A DNA stretch of 64,000 bases from JAVVHH01 sp965199665 (GCA_965199665.1 OZ241208.1:1674001-1738000); one strand, 5' to 3'. Counted from the stretch's first letter, positions 27,567 through 37,718 are shown. Translations and numbers: made by a program. Notes: generated by a model not told the origin, from the letters alone.

Positions 27567-28471
27567 TAGTTGCGCCGCGCCACCACGTAGCGCGCCAATG
27601 CCCGCAGCCGGTCCGCCTCGGGGCCGAACGAGTCGAGATGGGTCGCGGCCTGCTCGGCCAGCATCTCAGCGTGCGTGCGCGCGCGATCGACGCCCATCAA
27701 CGCCACAAGCGTCGCCTTGCCGGCCGCCTCGTCCTTGCCCGCCGTCTTGCCGATGCCCTCCGTGGTGCCGACTGCGTCCAGCACGTCGTCGGCGATCTGG
27801 AACGCGGCGCCGAGGTCGCGCCCGTACCAGCCGATCTGGGTGCGGAGCGGGGAGGGCGCCCGGCCCAGGATCGCGCCGGCCTCCGCGCTGTACTGGATCA
27901 GCCGGCCCGTCTTCAGCGCCTGCAGCCGGCCGACCTCGGCCGCCGTCAGGGCCAGGCCCTGCGTCGCCATGTCGATCATCTGGCCGCCGCACATGCCACG
28001 CGCCCCGCTCGCCAGGGCCAGCGCCAGCACCAGGTCGCAGCGCGCCTGCGGATCGCCGTGGGTGTCGGGCTCGGCCAGGATCTCGAAGGCGCGGGTCTGG
28101 AGCGCGTCGCCGGCCAGCACGGCCGTGGCTTCGTCGAACTTGCGGTGCGTGCTCGGCTGGCCACGGCGCAGGTCGTCGTCGTCCATGCAGGGCAGGTCGT
28201 CGTGCACCAGCGAATAGGCGTGCAGCATCTCCACGCTGGCCGCCACCCGCGCCGCCGCTGTCGACGCGACGCCGAACAATTGGGCGACCTCCATGACCAG
28301 GAAGCCGCGCATCCGCTTGCCGCCGTTCAGCGTGGCGTAGCGCATCGCCTCCAGCAGGCGCCTTTCGTGCCCTTCCGGGGGCGGCAACAGCACGTCCAGC
28401 GCTCGCTCGACGGTGGCGGCGTGCTCGGCCAGCGCGGCCGGCAGGTCGACCGTTTCGATCATCACCGTCAT
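27566..28471 (-). CDS. ispA: Farnesyl/geranyl diphosphate synthase (polyprenyl synthetase)
   Basis: A 301-residue trans-isoprenyl diphosphate synthase. The first Asp-rich motif DDLPCMDDDD is at residues 91-100, the second (QIADDVLDAVG) near 225, and GGKRMRG near residue 50 binds diphosphate. The length and motif context fit bacterial farnesyl diphosphate synthase IspA, which feeds ubiquinone, undecaprenyl phosphate and hopanoid or carotenoid pathways. The ATG at 28471 overlaps the xseB stop (ATGA), the conserved xseB-ispA arrangement. A longer upstream frame through xseB is rejected. Confidence 0.95.
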   Translation of the reverse strand: MTVMIETVDLPAALAEHAATVERALDVLLPPPEGHERRLLEAMRYATLNGGKRMRGFLVMEVAQLFGVASTAAARVAASVEMLHAYSLVHDDLPCMDDDDLRRGQPSTHRKFDEATAVLAGDALQTRAFEILAEPDTHGDPQARCDLVLALALASGARGMCGGQMIDMATQGLALTAAEVGRLQALKTGRLIQYSAEAGAILGRAPSPLRTQIGWYGRDLGAAFQIADDVLDAVGTTEGIGKTAGKDEAAGKATLVALMGVDRARTHAEMLAEQAATHLDSFGPEADRLRALARYVVARRN

Positions 28472-28722
28472 TCGACCGGCTTGGTCCCGAGCGTGCCGTC
28501 CGCGCGCTCGACGATGGATTGTACCCGCGTTTCCGCCTCCGCCAGCTTGCGCTCGCAATGCTGGCGCAGCATGGCGCCGCGCTCGTAACAGGTGATGGCG
28601 TCCTCCAGCTTCTGTTGCCCGCCCTCCAGCCCGCGGACGATCCGCTCCAGCTCGGCCAGCGCGTCCTCGAACGAGAGCGTGGCGATGTCGGGCGGAACGG
28701 TGGCGACGCTATCTGCGGGCAA
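28468..28722 (-). CDS. xseB: Exodeoxyribonuclease VII small subunit
   Basis: An 84-residue helical protein with the XseB signature LSFEDALAELERIVRGLEGGQQKLEDAITCYERGAML shortened to its key parts: FEDALAELE, LEDAI and YERG. It forms the nuclease complex with XseA, which is not encoded here. It is the head of the xseB-ispA-tlyA run and lies 27 bp after the deacetylase gene, so it may be part of a longer transcript beginning at tusA. Confidence 0.95.
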   Translation of the reverse strand: MPADSVATVPPDIATLSFEDALAELERIVRGLEGGQQKLEDAITCYERGAMLRQHCERKLAEAETRVQSIVERADGTLGTKPVE

Positions 28723-28749
28723 GGCGACCCTCTTTCATGCTGGGCGGCC

Positions 28750-29681
<932 letters not shown>

Positions 29682-29685
<4 letters not shown>

Positions 29686-29915
29686 GGTTCTTCCCGCTTG
29701 CGGATGGTGAAGCTGAACACTCCGGCTTCCTCGCCCTGCGCCAGCAGCGCGTGCCCGGTCTCCTGGCAGAACGCGCGGAAATCGGCCACCGACGCCCGGT
29801 CCGTCGCCAACACCCTGAGCCGCGCCCCCGCCGGCAGCGCCCGCAAAGCCCGGTTGGCGCGCAGCACCGGTAGCGGGCAGCGCATGCCCTTCACGTCCAG
29901 GACGGTATCGCTCAT
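29682..29915 (-). CDS. TusA-like sulfurtransferase
   Basis: A 77-residue protein with the TusA fold. The MRCPLPV motif has the persulfide-carrying Cys at position 13, and the beta-alpha-beta pattern ends FSFTIRKREEP. It would pass sulfur between carriers, for tRNA thiolation, molybdenum cofactor or other pathways. The start at 29915 follows a GGGGGAGA ribosome-binding site; the longer open frame upstream is antisense to the ROK kinase gene and is rejected. It is translationally coupled to the deacetylase gene and appears to be the first gene of the run. Confidence 0.9.
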
Positions 29916-29966
29916 CGCGCCAATCTCCCCCGCCCGCCGCGGTTGGGCAAGCGACCCCGCTGCGCT

Positions 29967-30911
29967 ATGCAGCCGCCCATGCCCGCTCCCGCCCCGCGCC
30001 CGGTCCCACGCCCGGCCCCGCATCACCGAATCGGCATCGACCTCGGCGGCACCAAGACCGAACTCGCCATGCTCGACCCGGCCGGTGCGATCGTCTGGCG
30101 TCGCCGCACGCCTACCCCGGCCGGCTACGACGACATCGTCCGCACGATGGCCACCCTGGTGAGCGCCGCCGAGGCCGCGACCGGCGTGTCCGCCCCCGAA
30201 GCCGCAACCGTGGGCGTCGGCATCCCCGGCGCCGTCAGTCCGGCGACCGGCCTGGTCAAGAACGCCAATACACAGGTCCTGATCGGCCGCGCCCTCGATA
30301 CCGACCTCGCCGCCGCCCTCGGCCGCCCCGTCCGCCTGGAGAACGACGCCAATTGCTTCGCGCTGAGCGAAGCGACCGACGGGGCCGGGCAGGGCGCCGC
30401 ATGTGTGTTCGGCGTCATCATCGGCACCGGGTGCGGCGGCGGCGTGGTGGTGAATGGGCAGATCCTGGCGGGCCGGCACCGCATCGCGGGCGAGTGGGGG
30501 CACACGCCGCTGCCCTGGCCGCGCGAGGGCGAATGGCCGGCGCCGCCCTGCTGGTGCGGCCAGAGCGGTTGCCTGGAGCTGTATCTCTCGGGGCCCGGCC
30601 TGGCGCGCGAGGGCGACGCACCGTCGGGGCACGCGGTGCTGGAGCGGGCACAGTCCGGCGATGCCCGCGCCGCCCGGGCGCTGGCCGACCATGCCGACCG
30701 GCTGGCCCGCGGCCTGGCCGTGGTCGTCAACCTGATCGATCCGGACGTGGTGGTGCTGGGGGGCGGCCTGTCGAACCTGCCGGGGCTCTACGACATCGTG
30801 CCGGAGCGCTTAAGCCGGTACGTGTTCAGCGACGTGGCCGACACCCCGGTGCGACGAAATCGGCACGGCGATAGTTCGGGCGTGCGCGGCGCTGCCTGGC
30901 TGTGGGACTGA
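29967..30911 (+). CDS. ROK family sugar kinase
   Basis: A kinase of about 314 residues. The phosphate motif GIDLGGTKTELAML opens the domain, GVGIPGAVS and LENDANCFALSEA are sugar/phosphate loops, and IIGTGCGGGVVVNG the second phosphate loop. The zinc motif is HTPLPW followed by CWCGQSGCLELYLSG, typical of bacterial fructokinase/N-acetylglucosamine kinase-type ROK enzymes and not repressors, since there is no helix-turn-helix. ATG codons at 29967 and 29979 are both possible; neither has a clear ribosome-binding site. It is divergent from tusA and followed by a hairpin. Confidence 0.9.
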   Translation: MQPPMPAPAPRPVPRPAPHHRIGIDLGGTKTELAMLDPAGAIVWRRRTPTPAGYDDIVRTMATLVSAAEAATGVSAPEAATVGVGIPGAVSPATGLVKNANTQVLIGRALDTDLAAALGRPVRLENDANCFALSEATDGAGQGAACVFGVIIGTGCGGGVVVNGQILAGRHRIAGEWGHTPLPWPREGEWPAPPCWCGQSGCLELYLSGPGLAREGDAPSGHAVLERAQSGDARAARALADHADRLARGLAVVVNLIDPDVVVLGGGLSNLPGLYDIVPERLSRYVFSDVADTPVRRNRHGDSSGVRGAAWLWD

Positions 30912-30947
30912 CCGGAGCGGCGACCGGCCGCGTCGGCCCCAAACGAA

Positions 30948-30973
30948 ATGGGGCGCCCCGAAGGACGCCCCAT
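30948..30973. terminator. Bidirectional hairpin terminator
   Basis: Perfect eight-base arms ATGGGGCG and CGCCCCAT enclose a ten-base loop, between the ROK kinase (+) and the proline-rich protein gene (-). No long T-run follows. Confidence 0.6.
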
Positions 30974-31016
30974 CATCGAAGTCGCCGCGGCGCCGTTGGC
31001 GGCGCCTCGACCGTTC

Positions 31017-31367
31017 TCAGTAGCGCTGCATGGGCATCGGCTGCCCCGGCATCGGCATGCCCGGCTGGCCCATCATCGGCTGGCCCATCGGCGGGGGCGG
31101 CAGCGGCTGACCGGGCTGGTGCTGCAGCACGGCGGAAGGCGGCGGCGGCGGCTCGCCGGGGCGGCCGACCAGGATAGTGCCGCCGCCATCATACGCGGCG
31201 TTGGCTTCCGGCGTGAATGGACCCTTGTCGTTCTCGGTCGGACGACCCGGATAGCCGGTCTGCGCCGCGCCGTGACCGGAGCGGGCGCGGTGCGTGTTTG
31301 AGTGGGTTTGTGCGACCGCCGGAAGGGCCAGGGCCGTTCCGACCAGAAGGGTGAGAAGGAAGCGCAT
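31017..31367 (-). CDS. Small exported Pro/Met/Gln-rich protein
   Basis: A 116-residue protein with a clear signal peptide (MRFLLTLLVGTALALPAVAQ). The mature chain is low in complexity and ends in repeated GQPMMGQPGMPMPGQPMPM-like units, with PPPPP and PLPPPP stretches earlier. No enzymatic motif is visible. A Met/His-containing exported protein could bind copper or another metal, which is speculation. The start at 31367 is supported by GGGAG eight bases upstream and by the signal peptide. It is divergent from dinB. Confidence 0.7.
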   Translation of the reverse strand: MRFLLTLLVGTALALPAVAQTHSNTHRARSGHGAAQTGYPGRPTENDKGPFTPEANAAYDGGGTILVGRPGEPPPPPSAVLQHQPGQPLPPPPMGQPMMGQPGMPMPGQPMPMQRY

Positions 31368-31437
31368 GAACAAGTCTCCCGTATTGCGTGTATCGGTAAC
31401 GGTTTGGCACCGCCGCGGTTCCGGCCCATAGTCGGTC

Positions 31438-32694
31438 ATGCCCGCGCTCTGCCGCGATTGCTTCGCGCCCAGCCCGGCCGCCTGCTGCCCCCATTGCGGC
31501 TCGCGCCGGGTGGTGACGCATCCCGACTTGTTCGACCTCGCCATCGCCCATGTCGATTGCGACGCCTTCTATGCCAGCGTCGAGAAGCGCGACCGGCCGG
31601 AGCTTGCCGGGCTGCCCGTGATCGTCGGCGGCGGCACCCGCGGCGTCGTCACCACCGCCTGCTACATCGCCCGTCTCTACGGGGTGCACAGCGCGCAGCC
31701 GATGTTCAAAGCCCTCAAGCTCTGTCCGGACGCGGTGATCGTCCGGCCCGACTTCGCCAAATACGGCGAGGCGGCACGCGCCATCCGCGCCCTGATGGGC
31801 GAGCTCACCCCCCTGGTGCAGCCGCTTTCCATCGACGAGGCGGTGCTGGACCTGTCCGGCACGGCGGCGCTGCATGGTGCCCCGCCCGCCGCCGTGCTGG
31901 CCCGCTTCGCCCGCCGGGTGGAGACGACGCTCGGCATCACCGTTTCCATCGGTTTGGCCGCCAACCGCCTACTCGCCAAGATCGCCGCCGGGCAGGATAA
32001 GCCGCGCGGCTTCTCCGTGCTGGGAAGCGACGCCGCCGCGCAACTGGCCGGCGAGAAGGTGGCGCTGTTGCCCGGCGTGGGCCCCGTGCTGGAGCGCAAG
32101 CTGCACGCGCTGGGCCTCACCCACATCGCCCACCTCCAGGCGCTGGACGACCGCGCCGCCCGCGCCCGGCTCGGCGATGACGGGCCCAGCCTGGTCCGTC
32201 GCGCCCGCGGCGAGGATGTCCGCCTCGTGACCCTCGATCACGACACCAAGTCGATCTCCGCCGAGACCACCTTCCCGACCGACATCGCCGACCCCGCCGT
32301 CATCGAGCGCCACCTGTGGCGCATGGCGGAGAAGCTGGGCCGCCGCCTGCGCGAGAAGGAGTATGCCGCCGGCGGCATCGTGCTGAAGCTCAAGACGGCC
32401 CGCTTCGCCAGCCGCACCCGCAACGCCCGCCTGCCGGGCCCTACCCAGCTGCCGGAAACCCTGTTCGCCGCCGCCCGCACGCTGCTCGCCCGCGAAGCGG
32501 ATGGCACCGCGTTCCGTCTCGTCGGCATCGGTGCCAACCCGCTGCTGCCCGCCTCCGATGCCGACCGCGCGGACCTCGCCGACCCCGACATCCCCCGCCG
32601 CCGCGCCCGCTGGCAGGCGGTGGAGGCGATCCGCGCCAAGTTCGGCGACGCCGCGCTCACCACGGGCCGCGCGCTGCCGGACAAGGAGGCCTGA
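31438..32694 (+). CDS. dinB: DNA polymerase IV (Y family) with N-terminal zinc-ribbon-like segment
   Basis: A 418-residue translesion polymerase. The catalytic palm shows HVDCDAFYASVEKRD and the SIDEA motif, followed by the thumb HhH region (LLPGVGPVLERKL) and little-finger domain. Ahead of the palm lie about 30 extra residues with CRDC and CPHC, a four-cysteine zinc-ribbon-like pair also seen in some alphaproteobacterial DinB proteins as I recall. The C-terminal beta-clamp motif is not obvious. It is a single gene divergent from a small exported protein; no LexA box was recognised upstream. Confidence 0.92.
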   Translation: MPALCRDCFAPSPAACCPHCGSRRVVTHPDLFDLAIAHVDCDAFYASVEKRDRPELAGLPVIVGGGTRGVVTTACYIARLYGVHSAQPMFKALKLCPDAVIVRPDFAKYGEAARAIRALMGELTPLVQPLSIDEAVLDLSGTAALHGAPPAAVLARFARRVETTLGITVSIGLAANRLLAKIAAGQDKPRGFSVLGSDAAAQLAGEKVALLPGVGPVLERKLHALGLTHIAHLQALDDRAARARLGDDGPSLVRRARGEDVRLVTLDHDTKSISAETTFPTDIADPAVIERHLWRMAEKLGRRLREKEYAAGGIVLKLKTARFASRTRNARLPGPTQLPETLFAAARTLLAREADGTAFRLVGIGANPLLPASDADRADLADPDIPRRRARWQAVEAIRAKFGDAALTTGRALPDKEA

Positions 32695-32702
32695 GGGTCC
32701 GC

Positions 32703-32951
32703 TCAGGACGCCGGGTCGGACATCGTCACCCGCTTCTGCACGCTCGGGCGCTGGCCCATGCGGGCGTACTAGGCCTGCAGCGCGTCGCACTCCGACGGTA
32801 CCGCCAGCGTGGCCACGCCGGCGAAGATGGAGCCGCCGATCAGGGTGTCGGTCTTGGAGAACGCGTCGCCGGCGACAAAGGCCCGCCCGCGCAGCACGTC
32901 GTCGACATGATGCATGGCGCGCACCGCGCGGTCGTGGCGGGGCAGCCTCAC
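32703..32951 (-). pseudogene. Glutathione S-transferase remnant with in-frame stop
   Basis: Read on the minus strand, the frame gives VRAMHHVDDVLRGRAFVAGD, then SKTDTLIGGSIFAGV and CDALQA, a TAG at 32769-32771, and then YARMGQRPSVQKRV and a final stop at 32703. This is the C-terminal helical part of a glutathione S-transferase, where FVAGDxFSxAD and the YxxRMxxRP segment are typical. The N-terminal thioredoxin domain is missing, and about 83 codons remain. It is wedged between dinB and the AlkA-type gene and is best read as a decayed gene. Confidence 0.75.
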
Positions 32952-32978
32952 GTTGCGGGTCCGCCACGGCCAGGGCGC

Positions 32979-33605
32979 TCACAACGGCGTCTGCTTGACC
33001 TTCTTGCCCTCGTCCGCCGCGCGCCAGAGATACCAGGCCGCCGTGGACCGATACGGCGCCCAGGCCGCGCCCACCGCCAGCAGCGCCTTGGGCTTGAGTT
33101 GCGCCGGCGCGCCGCTGAGGCGCCGCCAGCCCTCCCGCACCCCGAAATCATCCGCCGGCAGCACGTCCGGACGGCCCAGCGTCGCCATCAGGATCATTTC
33201 CACCGTCCAGCGGCCCACGCCGCGGATCGTCACCAGCCGCGCGATCAGCGCCTCGTCGTCCAGCGCGTCGGCCTCGTGCAGCGGTGGGATCGTGCCGTCC
33301 AGCGCCGCCGCGCAGATCGCCCGGATGCCCGCCACCTTGCCGGCGGAGAAGCCGAAGCCGCGAAACGCGTCGTCGGGGATGTCCAGCAGCGTCTGCGGGT
33401 CCGGCAGCGCGCCACCGCCGCAATGCGCCACGAGCCGCCCGATGATCGCCCGCGCCGCGTTGCCGTGCAGCTGCTGGTGCGCGGTGGAGCGGATCAGCGC
33501 CGCGTGGAGGGCCTGCCGCTCGACGGTTGCCGTGCACGGCCCGATCCGCTCGATCAGCGGGCCGAATTCGGGCTGGACGGCGGCGAGGTGGGCGGCCTGA
33601 TGCAT
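32979..33605 (-). CDS. DNA-3-methyladenine glycosylase II (AlkA-like, HhH-GPD)
   Basis: A 208-residue base-excision glycosylase. The helix-hairpin-helix is VTIRGVGRWTVEMILM (about 126-140) and the catalytic Asp is in LPADDFGVREG (152-153). The length matches the short AlkA/MAG type without the N-terminal AlkA beta domain. It should remove 3-methyladenine and related alkylated bases. It ends 28 bp from the broken glutathione S-transferase and is divergent from a small membrane protein gene. Confidence 0.92.
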   Translation of the reverse strand: MHQAAHLAAVQPEFGPLIERIGPCTATVERQALHAALIRSTAHQQLHGNAARAIIGRLVAHCGGGALPDPQTLLDIPDDAFRGFGFSAGKVAGIRAICAAALDGTIPPLHEADALDDEALIARLVTIRGVGRWTVEMILMATLGRPDVLPADDFGVREGWRRLSGAPAQLKPKALLAVGAAWAPYRSTAAWYLWRAADEGKKVKQTPL

Positions 33606-33682
33606 GTTATCCTTCCCGTTCCGTCCCGCCGGCGTTAGGGTGGGGCGAACGCCATACTAGAACCAACGCCGAGGCGACCAGA

Positions 33683-33904
33683 ATGCGCCCGTCCGTCACC
33701 CGCCCTTCGTTGCGGGAACAGGAGGCCGAACAGGCCGAAGCCAACCGTGTGTCCGCCAGCCTGGCCGGCCTCGCCGCTGCCCTTTTGCTGATCGTGATGG
33801 GCCTCGTCCTGGTGCATCACCTCTACGACGAGGGCCGGATGGAGGATTGCCTCATGGCCGGCCGCAACAATTGCGACCAGCTGATCCCCGCCCGCACCCC
33901 CTGA
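33683..33904 (+). CDS. Small single-pass membrane protein
   Basis: A 73-residue protein. A charged N-terminus with a short Glu-rich helix precedes one transmembrane segment (LAGLAAALLLIVMGLVLVHHL), then a short outside tail with two Cys residues (DCLMAGRNNCDQL). No family is recognised. The start has GAGG eight bases upstream. It is convergent with the very large glycosyltransferase gene, with only 7 bp between them. Confidence 0.65.
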   Translation: MRPSVTRPSLREQEAEQAEANRVSASLAGLAAALLLIVMGLVLVHHLYDEGRMEDCLMAGRNNCDQLIPARTP

Positions 33905-33911
33905 CCGGCGT

Positions 33912-36900
33912 TCAGGCACCGGCCCCGCCCGCCCGCGCCACGTGGGCGGCCGCCAGCGCCACGTAATCCGCCGCTCCCAGCCGCCGCGCCTCCACTCCCA
34001 ACCGCTCGAACGCTGCCACCGCCCCGGCCGCGTCGCCATCGCCGACCAGCAGCGGCACGCCCCGCATGAACAGCGTGCGCAGCAGCAGCGGTCTGTCGCC
34101 CGCCAGCGCCTCGAGCACCGCCGCCGCGTCGGCCAGCCAGCCTGCGACGCCCCGCGCCGCCTCGAATCGGTCCGCCGCCACCGCCGCCACGAAGAACGGC
34201 GCCACCAGCTCGATCACCGCCGACGTCGGCGCCCGATCCCACGCCGACCCGGCGTCCGCCGTCGCCAACACCGTGCCGGCCAGCGTCGGCGCCATCTCCG
34301 CCAGGCACGACAACGCCAGCAGCCGTGCCCGCCACGCCGTCCGCGCCAGGTCCAGATCCACCAGGTTCTCCGCTTGCAGCACCCGGCGGGTCTCGATCGC
34401 CACGCGACGGGCCGGCTCCGCCCAGGCCAACACGGTTGCCGCTTCCCGCCCCGGCCGCCGCGCCTCCACCTCCGCGCGCGCCAACAGCACGCCGGCGAGG
34501 TTGAACGGCTGCCGCCGCCCCAGCGCCGCCGCCCCGATCGTGCCGATCTCCGCCTCCGTCAGCGCCGGCGGCACCGTCGCCGGCTCGAGCGCCCACCCGA
34601 ACGCCGCCTGCCAGGCCGCGTCGACTGCCGCGAACAGCGCGTCGAGCGCGGGCAGCGGCGCCGTGCCCGCCAGCAGCGCCAGGAGGCGTCCCGCCGCCCC
34701 GTTCCACAGCGCCGAGCCCGGCGGCGCAAGTTGCAGCAGCGCCTCCAGATAGGCCCGGTAGGCGGCCACGTGATCCCCGTCCCCCGCCGTCGGCAGCGGC
34801 CAGTCCGACGCCTCGGCCACCAGATTATCCGCCGCTTCCCGCACCCGGACGTGCGCGAACCCGCCCCGCCCCAGCAACGACGCCAGCGACGCCGCGGTGA
34901 ACAGCGTCAGGTGAACGCCCGGCGCCAGGATGCCCAGCAGCTGCCCGGCATCGCCCCCCGGCGCGATCGCCGCCGCGTTCGGCGTCGTCAGCGCCAGCAC
35001 CCCACCCGGCGCCAGGCGTTCCCGCAGCAGCCGCACCATCGCGTGCGGATCGGCCACGTGCTCGATCACCTCCGAGGCGATCACCCGGTCGAACGGCTCG
35101 CCGAGTTCGGTCGCCGCGTCGAGATACTCGGCCCGGATGTCCGCCCCGAGCAGCCGCCGGCCCGCCACCGCCGCCGACGACGGATCGACCCCCACCGCCC
35201 GCCACCCCAGCACGCGCGCCGCCATGTCCGCCGCGAAGCCGAAGCCGCACCCCACGTCCAGCACGCTGCGCGCCCCCGGCTGACCGAACAGCAGCCGCGT
35301 CTGATGACCGATGCCGGCATTCTGCTCCAGCGTGAACTGCAGCAGGGTCTCGGTCGGCTCCCCTTCGCGATACTCGTGCTCGACCCGGTCCGCGTAGAAG
35401 CACGTGCCGCAGCCGGCGCAGCGGAGCAGGGCGCTGCCGGCCTCCAGCACCGACGGATGCGGACCGGTCGCGTCGCAGACCGGGCAGGGCAGGGCGCGCG
35501 GCGACCCGCCCCAGCGCAGCCAGCTCGGCGTTGCCGCAACCGGCGCCGCTTCGTCATCGGCCGGCGCCATCCGGCCCCGCAGCGCAACCCGCTCGCGGAG
35601 CCCGGCAATCTCCTGCTCCCGCGCTTGAACGCTCGCTTCCAACACGCTGATGTCATGTAATAACCGCGTCCACCAGAACGACGCCTCGCCCGCCTCCGTT
35701 GCCACCTGCCGCACCGCCCGGCCCTCGCGAAACCCCGACTGCACGAAATGCCGGTAGCCGGACGCGACCACCCCTGTCGCCACCGCCGCCGCCACGTCCG
35801 CGTGCTGCCGCAGATACGCCGCCTCGTCGAACAGCGCCGGCGATCGGAGCAGCGTCTCCGCCTGCGCCTGCACGAAGCGCAGCGCCGCCGCGAGTTCAGC
35901 CGCCGGCAACTCGGTCCGCGCTCGCGCGACGGCCGTCGCCCAGGGCCGCAGGCCGGTCGCCACCGCATCGCGGCGCACCGGCCACGCCCGGGCCTGCGCC
36001 GTCCAGCATGCCTCGCGCGCCCGTGCCAGCCCGTCCCGCCACCCCTCGTAGCTGTTGTCGCACAGGATCGCCGGGTCGAGGTCGCTATCCGCGTAGGGCA
36101 GGGCCCGGCTCCAAACGCCGACCAGCCCGGCCAGCCCGGCTTCGATCACCTTGATGTCGCTCTTGCCGTCCACGAAGGCCTGCGTCGCCGCATCCCCCTC
36201 CGTCTCCAACGGCCCGACCAGGATCCCCGGCGCCGCCGCCCGCAGCCGGGCCAGATAGGCGGGGTACGGCAGCAGCGGGACGTGCTCGACCCGCAGCCCG
36301 GCCGCCGCGAAGGCCGGCGGCGGCGCGGCCCCGATGCACAACAGGCCGAGCCCGTGCAACCGGCAGAAATCCCGCACCGCGCGCTCCACCTCCCGCCGCG
36401 AGCCCGCCAGCGCCGGCGCGTCGCTCGAGGCCCACACCACCGTCCGCGCCGTGCCCGGCACCGCGATCGCCGGCCCGAATGCCAGGTTCGGCGTCACCAC
36501 CACCCGTGCGCCCGCGTCCGGCCCCGCTTCCGCAAGCGCCGCCCCCAGCCGCGCCGTCGCGCAGGACACCACCGCGGCCTCCCGCACCAGCGCCGCCGCC
36601 GTCGCCGTCGCCTCCGCCGCGAAGGCCGGCCGATAGCCCGGCGAGACCAGCAGATTGTCGTCGAGGTCGTAGACGAACGGCCGCCGCAGCGTGCGCAGCA
36701 GCAACTGTACCGCCGGGTCCACGCTCCGCTGCACCCAGATCGCCGCATAGGTCGGGGGCGGCTCGGCCGGCGCCGTGCTGAACACGATCTGCCCGCGGCA
36801 CAACACGCTGTAATCCTGGATCGATCCCCGCGCCCGCAAGGCGTCGAACGGCAGGTGCACCCGGATGTGCACCAGGTTCGGCCGCTCGTCGGAGATGACC

Positions 36901-37718
36901 AGCACGTGTCCACTGCGGGAAAATGCCGCCGCCCGCGCCTGCGGCAACGCCGCCTCAACCGCGCGCTCGAACGCCGCCGCCGCCGCATCCGCCCCGAACC
37001 GGCTGCCGGCAAACGCCAACGCCGCCGCCGCTGCCCGCCCGAACGCTGCCGTGCCCAGCCCCGCCACCCGGTCCAGCCCCGCCGCGACCGTCTCGCATCG
37101 CCATGCCGCCCCCGCCGCTTCCAGCGCCAGCCGCAACGGCGTCTCCTCGGTGAACAGCATCGGCGCGCCGGCGGCGAGCAGTGCCAGCAGCGCCGGCGAC
37201 GCCTCCGCCCGCGCCGCCCCGGTCCGCAAGTCCAGCACGGCCGCCCCCGGCGCGATCGGCGGCGCCGGCCCGAACCGCGCCGCCGCCGCATCGCCGCCGT
37301 CCGCCACGCCGCACGCCATCCCGCGCACCGCCGCCCAATCGGCCGCCGCCTCCGCCTCGTCCTCCCGGCCGTCGCCGATCAGCAGGTGGAGCGCCGCCAG
37401 CCGCTCACCGCCGGTACCGCCGGGCCCGGCCACCGGCGGCACCACCGCGATCGGCACCCCCGGCGCCCGCGCTGCCCAGCCGCCATACGCCGCCGCCGAC
37501 CCCACCAGCAGCAGCCCGGCCCCCTCCAAGCCCGTCGTCGCCGCCGGCTCGGCCCCGCGCAGGTCCACCACGTGCAGCGCGTCGTTCGCCGGCAGCGCGC
37601 CCGGGTGCCGCGCCGGCCATAGCACCACGTCCGCCCGCGCCGGGTCCGCCCGCTCCCGCTCGCCCGCCAAGGCCTGCAACGCCCCGTCCGGCACGCCGAG
37701 CGCCACGGTCCAACTCAC
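33912..37718 (-). CDS. Large glycosyltransferase-methyltransferase fusion protein
   Basis: A 1268-residue multidomain protein, Ala-rich throughout. Residues about 265-600 look like a GT-B glycosyltransferase: VHIRVHLPFDALR, PFVYDLDDNLLVSPGY and a donor-site-like region SDIKVIEAGLAGLVGVWS. Residues 630-667 carry the FDEAAYLRQHADVAAAV...SGYRHFVQSGFREGR repeat-type motif found in sugar-processing proteins. A coiled coil (690-715) leads to a zinc ribbon, CPVC (745-748) and CAGC (767-770), then a class I SAM methyltransferase with LDVGCGFGFAADMA (820-831), GVDPSS and ASEVIEHVADP. The last 300 residues are helical. It probably builds and methylates a surface glycan. It overlaps an 82-residue companion gene by four bases. 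Confidence 0.82.
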   Translation of the reverse strand: MSWTVALGVPDGALQALAGERERADPARADVVLWPARHPGALPANDALHVVDLRGAEPAATTGLEGAGLLLVGSAAAYGGWAARAPGVPIAVVPPVAGPGGTGGERLAALHLLIGDGREDEAEAAADWAAVRGMACGVADGGDAAAARFGPAPPIAPGAAVLDLRTGAARAEASPALLALLAAGAPMLFTEETPLRLALEAAGAAWRCETVAAGLDRVAGLGTAAFGRAAAAALAFAGSRFGADAAAAAFERAVEAALPQARAAAFSRSGHVLVISDERPNLVHIRVHLPFDALRARGSIQDYSVLCRGQIVFSTAPAEPPPTYAAIWVQRSVDPAVQLLLRTLRRPFVYDLDDNLLVSPGYRPAFAAEATATAAALVREAAVVSCATARLGAALAEAGPDAGARVVVTPNLAFGPAIAVPGTARTVVWASSDAPALAGSRREVERAVRDFCRLHGLGLLCIGAAPPPAFAAAGLRVEHVPLLPYPAYLARLRAAAPGILVGPLETEGDAATQAFVDGKSDIKVIEAGLAGLVGVWSRALPYADSDLDPAILCDNSYEGWRDGLARAREACWTAQARAWPVRRDAVATGLRPWATAVARARTELPAAELAAALRFVQAQAETLLRSPALFDEAAYLRQHADVAAAVATGVVASGYRHFVQSGFREGRAVRQVATEAGEASFWWTRLLHDISVLEASVQAREQEIAGLRERVALRGRMAPADDEAAPVAATPSWLRWGGSPRALPCPVCDATGPHPSVLEAGSALLRCAGCGTCFYADRVEHEYREGEPTETLLQFTLEQNAGIGHQTRLLFGQPGARSVLDVGCGFGFAADMAARVLGWRAVGVDPSSAAVAGRRLLGADIRAEYLDAATELGEPFDRVIASEVIEHVADPHAMVRLLRERLAPGGVLALTTPNAAAIAPGGDAGQLLGILAPGVHLTLFTAASLASLLGRGGFAHVRVREAADNLVAEASDWPLPTAGDGDHVAAYRAYLEALLQLAPPGSALWNGAAGRLLALLAGTAPLPALDALFAAVDAAWQAAFGWALEPATVPPALTEAEIGTIGAAALGRRQPFNLAGVLLARAEVEARRPGREAATVLAWAEPARRVAIETRRVLQAENLVDLDLARTAWRARLLALSCLAEMAPTLAGTVLATADAGSAWDRAPTSAVIELVAPFFVAAVAADRFEAARGVAGWLADAAAVLEALAGDRPLLLRTLFMRGVPLLVGDGDAAGAVAAFERLGVEARRLGAADYVALAAAHVARAGGAGA

